This document shows positions 1-4,947 of a stretch of 10,788 nt of DNA, one piece after another. The notes under the pieces were generated by a model that was not told the DNA's origin, searched no databases, and was given only the letters and a program-made list of their open reading frames with translations. The stretch is taken from the NCBI GenBank assembly GCA_002493905.1, contig DLAJ01000018.1, positions 1 to 10,788 of the forward strand, given 5' to 3'. Position 1 is the first letter of the stretch. Each line of letters starts with the position of its first letter. The DNA is from Lachnospiraceae bacterium UBA7050 (GTDB lineage Bacteria; Bacillota; Clostridia; Lachnospirales; Lachnospiraceae). A program made the translations under genes and the position numbers.

Positions 1-56
1 GTGGCGTTTCGCAAACGCCTATTCAGCATAGGATCAGGGAGGTGGATATCCAATGA
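1..56 (+). CDS. C-terminal end of an unidentified upstream ORF (partial)
   Basis: The frame beginning at base 3 is open from the window edge and ends at a TGA at 54-56. That stop overlaps the ATG of the next gene (53-55) in the ATGA arrangement typical of translationally coupled genes in one operon. Only about 17 residues are visible, ending REVDIQ, which is too few to recognise a family. HipA-type kinases usually have a small partner gene next to them, so this could be the end of such a partner; that is inference. The other two frames give no overlap with the kinase start. Confidence 0.35.
   Translation, partial: GVSQTPIQHRIREVDIQ
3..19. repeat. Short perfect inverted repeat (7-bp arms, 3-nt loop)
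   Basis: GGCGTTT at 3-9 and AAACGCC at 13-19 are exact reverse complements around CGC. No T-run follows, so it is not a rho-independent terminator. It could be a small operator or an RNA hairpin in front of the kinase gene, but a 7-bp repeat of this kind is expected several times by chance in a window this size. Confidence 0.3.
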
Positions 57-1237
57 GATGTATATTGATGAATAAAAATATGCCTGTAGTAAAGCTGGAA
101 TTGGACGATGATACTGCGACAATATTAAAAGTGATGAAATCCTTCGATTTGGATTTCCTGCCTGTCGGAATAGATGTAAAAACCGGTATTCCGAACAAAA
201 AAGAATTAAATGAATGGTGGCTTGGAAGAAGCATTCCTGCAAGCCGATTGGGGCTTAGAACTGCATTGGAGCAATTGGGTGTTCAGTATCCAGAGCAGTT
301 ATTGCTAAGATGTTATGGACTGAGTCTGTCTGATCAGTACTGGATGAAACCTGTGAAGAGTGAAATAGAATGGAAGAATATCAATTTCTTTGAAAATGAT
401 TTTTCGGATGATGTAGGTAATATTCTGTTTGGTCAGCCGGCAGCACAGGGTATTGATTTGATGTCTCCGTGTAATACCTCAGATGGATGGCTGAAAAAGA
501 AGTGGAAAATTATAGATTCGAAAAGATGCTTAGTGAAAGCTGGCAGTAATCCTTATATGCAGGAGCCAATTAATGAAGTATTTGGAACGAGGCTCCATCA
601 ACGGCTTTGCTGTAAAAATTATGTGCCTTACAATGTGCTTTTGGAAAATGGTGTTCCCTATTGTATATGTGAAAACTTTATCAATATTAATACGGAATTG
701 GTAAATGCAGTAAGTATCAATCGTAGCATGAAAAAGAGCAGCCAGTTTTCTTCTTATGAACATTTTTTGAATGCCTGTGACAGACTTGGCATTCCGGGGA
801 TGAAAGAATTTATTGATTATATGCTGGTATTTGATTATATAATGGCAAATACGGACCGGCACTTTGGAAATTTGGGAGCGATTCGAAATGTAGAAACTTT
901 GGAATGGGTAGGACCGGCACCGATATTCGACAGCGGAACGAGTCTTTGGCATGATAAACTTACAAGAGTGATTAATCCGTTAGAGGAAATAGAAACAAAG
1001 CCGTTCTATCCCAATGCTTCAAGACAAATGAAGCTGGTTTCGGATTTTAGCTGGATTCCGTTTGAAGAATTAAGGTATTTAAAGGATGATATAAGAGAAA
1101 TTTTTGTACCGACGGAATTTATTGATGAGGAGCGTATAGAGGCGCTGTCGAATGCCGTAACTAGTAGAGTAGAAGAGTTACAGGACATGGAGATGGAGCA
1201 GAAAAAGCAATATACTTTAGGAAATTTGCAACAGTGA
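53..1237 (+). CDS. HipA/CtkA-like Ser/Thr protein kinase
   Basis: A 394-residue protein of the HipA_C kinase superfamily, which phosphorylates Ser/Thr on target proteins and often acts as the toxin of toxin-antitoxin modules. Visible kinase features are a candidate ATP-binding lysine (K162, LVKAG) with a nearby glutamate (E171), a catalytic loop NTDRHFGN at 266-273 (D268, N273), and a DFG-like FDSG at 292-295 (D293). The first 120 or so residues do not resemble the usual HipA N-terminal subdomain, so it is closer to short CtkA/HipT-like kinases than to E. coli HipA. The ATG at 53 is chosen because GGGAGGTGG (37-45) lies just upstream and the ATG overlaps the preceding stop; an alternative ATG at 68 lacks that spacing. 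No HipB-like HTH antitoxin follows, so any partner is probably upstream of the window. The catalytic residues appear intact. Substrate unknown. Confidence 0.85.
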   Translation: MRCILMNKNMPVVKLELDDDTATILKVMKSFDLDFLPVGIDVKTGIPNKKELNEWWLGRSIPASRLGLRTALEQLGVQYPEQLLLRCYGLSLSDQYWMKPVKSEIEWKNINFFENDFSDDVGNILFGQPAAQGIDLMSPCNTSDGWLKKKWKIIDSKRCLVKAGSNPYMQEPINEVFGTRLHQRLCCKNYVPYNVLLENGVPYCICENFININTELVNAVSINRSMKKSSQFSSYEHFLNACDRLGIPGMKEFIDYMLVFDYIMANTDRHFGNLGAIRNVETLEWVGPAPIFDSGTSLWHDKLTRVINPLEEIETKPFYPNASRQMKLVSDFSWIPFEELRYLKDDIREIFVPTEFIDEERIEALSNAVTSRVEELQDMEMEQKKQYTLGNLQQ

Positions 1238-1254
1238 GTGGAATTATATAGGAA

Positions 1255-1347
1255 ATGCAGGAACAGAACTTATCGTCGGTCGAAGAAGAATATTTGGAAA
1301 GCATTAAAAACATTCATCGCACAATAAAGAAAAGAGGTAAGAATTGA
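1255..1347 (+). CDS. Possible 30-residue ORF downstream of the kinase
   Basis: An ATG at 1255, 18 bases after the kinase stop, opens a 30-codon frame ending at TGA 1345-1347. The product is charged and helix-prone (contains EEEYLESIKNIHR). A weak AGGA-type sequence (1250-1253) is too close to the ATG to be a good ribosome-binding site. It could be a genuine tiny protein in the kinase operon or a remnant. I recognise no family. Confidence 0.22.
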   Translation: MQEQNLSSVEEEYLESIKNIHRTIKKRGKN

Positions 1348-1469
1348 ATCAAAAAGATATTTACTTAAATGATGAGAAAAAAGACATTTATAGGACTATA
1401 AATAGATGGGCGGGCATGTTACTACGGGTACTCAAAATAGCAGTGCATATAGAAGATTGTTTACCATAA
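1344..1469 (+). CDS. Possible 41-residue ORF with TTG start
   Basis: A TTG at 1344 overlaps the stop of the preceding short ORF (TTGA) and is preceded by AGAGGT (1333-1338), a plausible ribosome-binding site. It reads 41 codons to TAA 1467-1469. The middle part (KKDIYRTINRW, then MLLRVLKIA) could form amphipathic helices. No family is recognised. Because the spacer 1238-1670 holds several short frames with no clear full-length gene, decay of a larger gene is equally likely. Confidence 0.2.
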   Translation: MNQKDIYLNDEKKDIYRTINRWAGMLLRVLKIAVHIEDCLP

Positions 1470-1496
1470 GAAAGGGTAAAACTATGCAAGATCAAG

Positions 1497-1539
1497 CAAA
1501 GTTCAAATGTCATAATGGTTATACGACATTTGAACTTTG
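1497..1539. repeat. Perfect 15-bp inverted repeat with 13-nt loop
   Basis: The arm at 1497-1511 (CAAAGTTCAAATGTC) is the exact reverse complement of 1525-1539, with a 13-base loop that itself has TAA/TTA ends. A perfect local repeat of this length is very unlikely by chance in 10.8 kb (a rough uniform-base estimate is well below one in a hundred). No U-run follows, so it is not a simple terminator. It lies within a short possible coding sequence. Possible roles are an mRNA hairpin, a binding site for a dimeric protein, or a small miniature-element remnant. Confidence 0.8.
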
Positions 1540-1655
1540 TGGTCATATGATTTGTTTTATGACATCATCAAAGCTTGAGAGATATACAAGAGTTGTAGAA
1601 CGGAGCATGCGGCAGAAGTGATTCAAAAGGGCAAAAGAATATCTTTTGTTCCGAA

Positions 1656-1662
1656 AGAGGAG
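1656..1662 (+). promoter_or_regulatory. Ribosome-binding site fixing a GTG start
   Basis: AGAGGAG ends 8 bases before the GTG at 1671. The only nearby in-frame ATG (1716) has no Shine-Dalgarno sequence and would remove the first beta strand of the acetyltransferase fold (LTIRKM), so this site decides the start. Confidence 0.6.
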
Positions 1663-1670
1663 AAAAAGAA

Positions 1671-2141
1671 GTGGCTGGCAAAAGAGATGAAAACAGAAAC
1701 CTGACCATTCGCAAAATGAGGATGGAGGATCTGACGGCGTTATACGCACTGCTTTCGGATCCCGACGTCATGCAGCATATTGAGCCGCCGTATTCCATGG
1801 AAAAAACGGCAACGTTTATCAATGACGCCGGAATATCGGAGCATCCGCTCATATATGCTGTTGATGATGCAGAAAACCATTTTATTGGATATGTCATATA
1901 TCACGGATATGAGGCGGACAGCGTAGAGATCGGCTGGGTTCTGAAACGCAGCGAATGGGGACATGGATATGCGCAGGCTTTGACAACGCTGCTCATTGAA
2001 AAAGCGAGAACTGAAAAAAAGAATGTAGTGATTGAGTGCGCGCCGGAGCAGTCTGTTTCGATACATATTGCTGTGAAGAACGGTTTTTCCTACTGCGGCA
2101 GAACGGATGGCTGTGATGTATATCGGTTGATGCTGCGCTAG
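1671..2141 (+). CDS. GNAT-family N-acetyltransferase (RimJ/RimL-like)
   Basis: A 156-residue GNAT enzyme that should transfer acetyl from acetyl-CoA to an amine on a protein terminus or small molecule, in the cytoplasm. The N-terminal LTIRKMRMEDL strand-helix (11-21) and DPDVMQHI (31-38) are typical of the Acetyltransf_3/RimJ-RimL group. The strand EIGWVL (86-91) leads into the acetyl-CoA pyrophosphate-binding loop WGHGYA (96-101), then helix ALTTLLIEKA. The region VSIHIAVKNGFSYCGR corresponds to the N-S-ARVLEKNGF motif of this group, although the usual asparagine before the serine is replaced (SVSI). Starting at GTG 1671 gives a full-length domain. It stands alone: 112 bases separate it from the next gene, an unrelated GNAT. 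Substrate cannot be told. Confidence 0.88.
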   Translation: MAGKRDENRNLTIRKMRMEDLTALYALLSDPDVMQHIEPPYSMEKTATFINDAGISEHPLIYAVDDAENHFIGYVIYHGYEADSVEIGWVLKRSEWGHGYAQALTTLLIEKARTEKKNVVIECAPEQSVSIHIAVKNGFSYCGRTDGCDVYRLMLR

Positions 2142-2153
2142 AGTTCTGATTCC

Positions 2154-2173
2154 GAGAACACAACAGCGTTCTC
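2154..2173. repeat. Intergenic hairpin between the two acetyltransferase genes
   Basis: GAGAAC (2154-2159) pairs with GTTCTC (2168-2173) around an 8-base loop. A competing pairing uses GTTCT at 2143-2147 with AGAAC at 2155-2159. No T-run follows, so it is at best a weak terminator or an mRNA stabiliser. The rest of 2142-2253 shows no clear signal apart from the next ribosome-binding site. Confidence 0.3.
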
Positions 2174-2253
2174 AATGATGGAACCATGAGTAGATGGCGG
2201 ATATGTTCTGCGGACTGGGTATAGAAAAACAATCACCAATGAGGAGAAAGATA

Positions 2254-2661
2254 ATGATTACGGAAATCAAAGAGTATGCTGTGTATCACGAGGATGAGAT
2301 TTTAGAATTATATGCAAGCGTGGGCTGGACTGCCTATACGGATGAGCCGGAGATATTGCGTAAGGGATTTGAACATTCCATGCTGACTTTGGGAGCCTAT
2401 GAAGGTGAAAAACTTGTGGGATTGATCCGTACAGTCGGTGATGGATATACGATCGTATTTATTCAGGATCTTCTGGTGCTGCCAGCGTATCAGCGAAAAG
2501 GGATCGGTGCAGCGTTGATGCAAAGCGTTTTGGCGCGGTTTCCCCATGTGCGTCAGATAGAACTTGCCGCGGATACGGCGCAAGGGACTGCTGCCTTTTA
2601 TCGGTCTCAGGGGTTTCAGGAAATGTCTGAAATTGGCTGCTGTGCATTTATGAGGACATGA
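2254..2661 (+). CDS. GNAT-family N-acetyltransferase, single-domain
   Basis: A 135-residue acetyltransferase of the standard Acetyltransf_1 type. The core strand IVFIQDLLVLPAYQ (67-80) precedes the acetyl-CoA-binding motif QRKGIGAAL (80-88), and the C-terminal AFYRSQGFQEM (114-124) is the usual last helix and strand carrying the family's tyrosine (Y116). The ATG at 2254 is chosen because GAGGAG (2241-2246) sits 7 bases upstream; the frame is open back to 2194, but upstream starts lack a comparable site and add 5 to 20 residues not usual in the family. It is unlike the preceding GNAT in sequence, so the pair is not a recent duplication. Its substrate is unknown; small proteins of this type act on amines, peptides or antibiotics. 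Confidence 0.9.
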   Translation: MITEIKEYAVYHEDEILELYASVGWTAYTDEPEILRKGFEHSMLTLGAYEGEKLVGLIRTVGDGYTIVFIQDLLVLPAYQRKGIGAALMQSVLARFPHVRQIELAADTAQGTAAFYRSQGFQEMSEIGCCAFMRT

Positions 2662-2938
2662 ATAAACAGGCTGTCCATATCATGAAAAACGAAAAACGGT
2701 GCATCTAAAATAATGGATCGTTTAACGGATACCCCGGTGAATGATTCAAAAGATGATTGATAATGTTTCCTGCCTGCAGCAGTGTTGTTACGTTGATCAT
2801 GATAGAGCGTGAATCGCGATAACCTATGATGCAACAGTAAAGTTGCGGAAAGTTGGTGGCGCGCAACCGCAGTTGCGGGTAAGATAAAGATATGCGGAGC
2901 GCTCAAACATATCAATATTGCTGTAGGTGGGAGAAAAT
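2662..2938 (+). other. Intergenic stretch before the membrane-anchored regulator
   Basis: This 277-base gap has no convincing gene. A minus-strand frame is open across it but also runs back into the acetyltransferase and forward into the regulator, has no ribosome-binding site, and looks like a shadow. The distal part (2831-2877) holds paired inverted repeats described separately. TATGAT at 2825-2830 resembles a -10 box but has no good -35 at 16-18 bases. Confidence 0.5.
2831..2877. promoter_or_regulatory. Candidate operator: two GCAAC/GTTGC inverted repeats
   Basis: GCAAC (2831-2835) with GTTGC (2842-2846), and CGCAAC (2862-2867) with GTTGCG (2872-2877), form two short palindromes of the same half-site about 31 bases apart, close to three helical turns. 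AGTTGCGG also appears twice in direct orientation (2841-2848, 2871-2878). The pair lies 62 bases before the start of an XRE regulator gene, where an autoregulatory operator would be expected. Binding by that regulator is inference. Confidence 0.4.
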
Positions 2939-3688
2939 ATGTGTGAAATTTTGAAGCTGGGTGAAGAAATAAGGAGGGCAAGAGAAGAAAAGCATTTGTC
3001 TCAGGAAGACTTGGCAGAACAACTGGGAGTCAGCAGACAGGCGGTGTCAAAATGGGAGAATGGAACGGCATTCCCTCAGGGTATTAACAGGGAGATGTTG
3101 AACAGGATTTTGGGACTGAAGACGATGCAGGAAACAAAAGAAGCAGATAGAATTTCGAAAATCAGGAGCAGGTCTGTAACATGCAGAGCCGGCTGGGTGC
3201 TGGCAGTAGTGATGTCAGCCGTATTACTGGTTCTTGGAATGGAGCTTGTAACCCTGAGAAAGAAGCAGACAGACGGTCCTGCAGATTTGGTTGTTGAGGA
3301 TTCGGCTATTGAGGATTCAGTCGCTGAGGATTCGGTTGCTGAGAGTTCACCTGCATTGAAGGCTGTGCGGTTCTATGATGGGGATCAGAACAGGGTGGAC
3401 GCTGAAGCTCTGTGGTACAATGCGGCGCGGATCGAGATCATCCTGCTCCAGTGGGAAGGAGGCACTCCGACGAGTATCAGGGTTTTTCGGATACCCACCG
3501 GTTCTGAGACAATGGAGCAGATGGAACTGCTCTTGACGAAAAGCATACCGGATGGGGACGAGATCGCCCTTTTGGATGCAGAAATCTTAAAAGATATTGA
3601 GACGAGTCATCTTTTCTTTGAACTGGACTTTGGTACGGAAATTGTGACATCGGAAGAGTTTCATATCTTTTATGAAAAAGACGGATGA
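2939..3688 (+). CDS. Membrane-anchored XRE-family transcriptional regulator
   Basis: A 249-residue protein with an N-terminal XRE helix-turn-helix (about residues 5-60; SQEDLAEQLG then the recognition helix SRQAVSKWENG), a basic stretch (71-84), and one transmembrane helix at about 85-106. An acidic, repetitive linker (119-137: VEDSAIEDSVAEDSVAESS) follows, then a C-terminal domain of about 110 residues rich in beta-strand pattern. The expected topology puts the DNA-binding part in the cytoplasm and the C-terminal part outside, as in a one-component sensor. I do not recognise the C-terminal domain. The ATG at 2939 follows GGTGGGAG (2926-2933); a GTG at 2927 in the same frame would overlap that site. 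The region after the recognition helix is shorter than in many XRE proteins. Upstream inverted repeats suggest autoregulation. Target genes are unknown. Confidence 0.82.
   Translation: MCEILKLGEEIRRAREEKHLSQEDLAEQLGVSRQAVSKWENGTAFPQGINREMLNRILGLKTMQETKEADRISKIRSRSVTCRAGWVLAVVMSAVLLVLGMELVTLRKKQTDGPADLVVEDSAIEDSVAEDSVAESSPALKAVRFYDGDQNRVDAEALWYNAARIEIILLQWEGGTPTSIRVFRIPTGSETMEQMELLLTKSIPDGDEIALLDAEILKDIETSHLFFELDFGTEIVTSEEFHIFYEKDG
3294..3353 (+). repeat. Four 15-bp tandem repeats encoding an acidic linker
   Basis: Four successive imperfect copies of TTGAGGATTCGGCTA-like units lie at 3294-3308, 3309-3323, 3324-3338 and 3339-3353. Each encodes a five-residue unit based on EDSVA, and the fourth is the most diverged. 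Because the unit length is a multiple of three, gain or loss of units would lengthen or shorten the linker just outside the membrane without breaking the frame. Confidence 0.8.
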
Positions 3689-3762
3689 TCTGGAAAAGTC
3701 TTTGAGGTTTTTTAATAAGTCTTCAGAGTATGTTGTGCAGTTCACAAGGATGCATAAATCGG

Positions 3763-3784
3763 GCTTATCGGTGGAAAAATAAGC
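3763..3784 (+). promoter_or_regulatory. Weak hairpin ahead of the tocopherol-cyclase-like gene
   Basis: GCTTAT (3763-3768) pairs with ATAAGC (3779-3784) around a 10-base loop, followed after five bases by TTTTT (3790-3794). It could be a poor terminator for the regulator gene or part of the leader of the next gene. ATAAGC recurs at 3802-3807, just before the next start. The rest of 3689-3809 shows nothing clear. Confidence 0.3.
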
Positions 3785-3809
3785 ATTACTTTTTCATGGG
3801 GATAAGCGT

Positions 3810-4655
3810 ATGCATCAATTTTTTTATGGCTGGTATATGAAATGTCAGTCTGACACGCAGACTTTGGCGGTGATACCTGCCGTTCACAGCACAAGGAACA
3901 AACGTACCTGCTCGATTCAGGTCATTACGGATCAGGGTGCATGGACAGTGATGTTCGATGCAGATTCCTACCGGCAGACAAAAAACGGCATTTTTATTGG
4001 AAAGAACCGGTTTGGCAGACAGGGGATTCGTCTGGCAATACGAACAACGGATCTGTCGATTGTGGGGAAACTGGATTTCGGACCGCTTTCCACGCTAAAA
4101 TATGATATTATGGGACCGTTTGCGTTTGTGCCATTCATGGAATGCCGTCACAGCGTGTGGAGTATGCGCCATCTGGTCAGTGGAACCGTGCGCATCAATG
4201 AACGAAAATATTCGTTTCAAAATGCTTTGGGATATTGGGAAGGAGACCGGGGACGGTCGTTTCCCAAAGAGTATTTATGGACGCAGTGCTGTTTCCTGGG
4301 CGGGGCGCTCATGCTGTCAATGGCGGATATTCCCATGGCGGGCATTCATTTTACCGGTATGATAGGCGTCATATTATGGCAGGGAAAAGAATATCGGATC
4401 GCTACTTATCTGGGAGCCAGGGCAGTTCAGATTCAAAATAAGGCGGTACGGGTGATACAGGGCAATATGGAATTGGATGCGCGGCTGTTGGAAGCGTCTG
4501 GACGGCCGCTTAAGGCTCCGGCAAAGGGGGATATGGTGAGGACCATTCATGAAAGTGCATCCTGCCGTGCTTTTTATCGGTTTCGAATAGGGAGCCGTAC
4601 CCTGTTTGCTTTTGAAACAGACAGGGCATCTTTTGAATATGAATATGCTTCCTGA
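3810..4655 (+). CDS. Tocopherol-cyclase-like family protein
   Basis: A 281-residue protein that looks like a bacterial member of the tocopherol cyclase family (plant VTE1 type). The best signature is GYWEGDRGRSFPKEYLW (141-157), matching the family's YWE...GRSFP...W motif, followed by the small-residue strand GGALMLSMADIPMAG. The N-terminal AVIPAVH (20-26) and SIQVITD (35-41) fit the repeated beta-strand lipocalin-like fold. The protein is shorter than the plant enzymes, which carry a transit peptide and insertions. No signal peptide or transmembrane helix is evident. Plant enzymes cyclise phytylquinols, but anaerobic Firmicutes are not known to make tocopherol and no such pathway genes are nearby, so the family name should not be read as the function. 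GGGGAT (3798-3803) gives the ATG at 3810 a reasonable ribosome-binding site. It appears monocistronic. Confidence 0.75.
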   Translation: MHQFFYGWYMKCQSDTQTLAVIPAVHSTRNKRTCSIQVITDQGAWTVMFDADSYRQTKNGIFIGKNRFGRQGIRLAIRTTDLSIVGKLDFGPLSTLKYDIMGPFAFVPFMECRHSVWSMRHLVSGTVRINERKYSFQNALGYWEGDRGRSFPKEYLWTQCCFLGGALMLSMADIPMAGIHFTGMIGVILWQGKEYRIATYLGARAVQIQNKAVRVIQGNMELDARLLEASGRPLKAPAKGDMVRTIHESASCRAFYRFRIGSRTLFAFETDRASFEYEYAS

Positions 4656-4658
4656 CAC

Positions 4659-4682
4659 AATCTGCCGGTAAATCTGCCGGTA
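4659..4682. repeat. 12-bp tandem duplication just after the stop codon
   Basis: AATCTGCCGGTA occurs at 4659-4670 and again at 4671-4682, and AATC begins a third partial copy. It starts four bases after the stop codon at 4653-4655. It is probably a slippage product; no function is evident. Confidence 0.7.
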
Positions 4683-4830
4683 AATCATGGGGGCGTTTCA
4701 ATCTTGATGCCCGCTGCCTGCGGCGGGGTATTCGACTTGCGAACCGGATCATGGTTTAGGACCAGCGCCCTCAGCCAACCGTTTTATGGGGGCGGCTTGT
4801 TGCAAAATGCAGCCAAATGGATTACACTGA

Positions 4831-4908
4831 GCATATACACTGGGAACAGTAAAGATTGCCGGAATCGATAAGAAGCTTGAAGTGGTGACCATGTATGAAA
4901 ACGATTAA
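4831..4908 (+). pseudogene. Short protein-like remnant before the ATP-grasp gene
   Basis: After an in-frame TGA at 4828-4830, the frame reads 25 residues (AYTLGTVKIAGIDKKLEVV, ending TMYEND) to a TAA at 4906-4908. The composition looks like the end of a real soluble protein, but there is no start codon or ribosome-binding site at its head. It may be the last exon-like scrap of a deleted gene or chance. The family is not recognised. Confidence 0.25.
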
Positions 4909-4947
4909 AGCAGCGATCATACGCTTATTGAATAATGGGGAATCAAG

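Larger units (their letters stand above)
1484..1704 (+). pseudogene. Small frame-broken gene, unknown family
   Basis: An ATG at 1484, preceded by AAAGGGT (1471-1477), opens a 45-residue ORF that stops at 1619-1621. Its sequence (TTFELCGHMICFM, then SSKLERYTRVVE) looks like real protein rather than noise. Immediately after, the next frame reads AAEVIQKGKRISF and on to EKKKWLAKEM before a TGA at 1702-1704, again protein-like. The simplest reading is one gene of about 70 codons broken by a frameshift near 1600-1617. The alternative is a genuine 45-residue protein. A 15-bp inverted repeat lies inside the first half. The last 34 bases overlap the start of the acetyltransferase at 1671. Function unknown; the frameshift is inference. 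Confidence 0.35.
4656..4947 (+). other. Structured spacer after the tocopherol-cyclase-like gene
   Basis: A 292-base gap without a full gene. Hairpin-prone segments follow one another: CCCGC (4710-4714) with GCGGG (4723-4727); GGTATTCG (4727-4734) with CGAACC (4740-4745) with a two-base bulge; TGGT (4752-4755) with ACCA (4761-4764); and TGCA (4801-4804) with TGCA (4808-4811). On the minus strand part of it resembles a degenerate tRNA, but acceptor pairing fails. No T-run marks a terminator. A coding remnant and the next ribosome-binding site lie at its far end. Confidence 0.45.

Noticed and set aside
3..19. The 7-bp palindrome at the window edge as a terminator or strong operator.
   Set aside because: No T-run follows, and palindromes of this size are expected by chance several times in the window; kept only as a low-confidence repeat.
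530..952. A 140-residue minus-strand frame within the kinase gene.
   Set aside because: It is antisense to well-conserved kinase motifs and has no protein features of its own.
1671..2661. The two neighbouring acetyltransferases as a tandem duplication.
   Set aside because: They differ in motif wording, length and subfamily, with no alignable stretches beyond the common acetyl-CoA-binding pattern.
2616..2981. A 121-residue minus-strand frame spanning the gap between the second acetyltransferase and the XRE regulator.
   Set aside because: It overlaps both neighbours, has no ribosome-binding site or recognisable domain, and covers candidate operator repeats of the downstream gene.
4715..4800. 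A functional tRNA gene on the minus strand.
   Set aside because: D-, anticodon- and T-arm-like pieces are present, but the acceptor ends do not pair, the anticodon stem has only three good pairs, and the invariant U before the anticodon is missing.
3802..4928. An 11-bp inverted pair (ATAAGCGTATG at 3802-3812, its complement at 4918-4928) flanking the tocopherol-cyclase-like gene, suggestive of cassette ends.
   Set aside because: The left copy includes the start codon of the gene, the match does not extend, and several 11-bp pairs are expected by chance in a window of this length.
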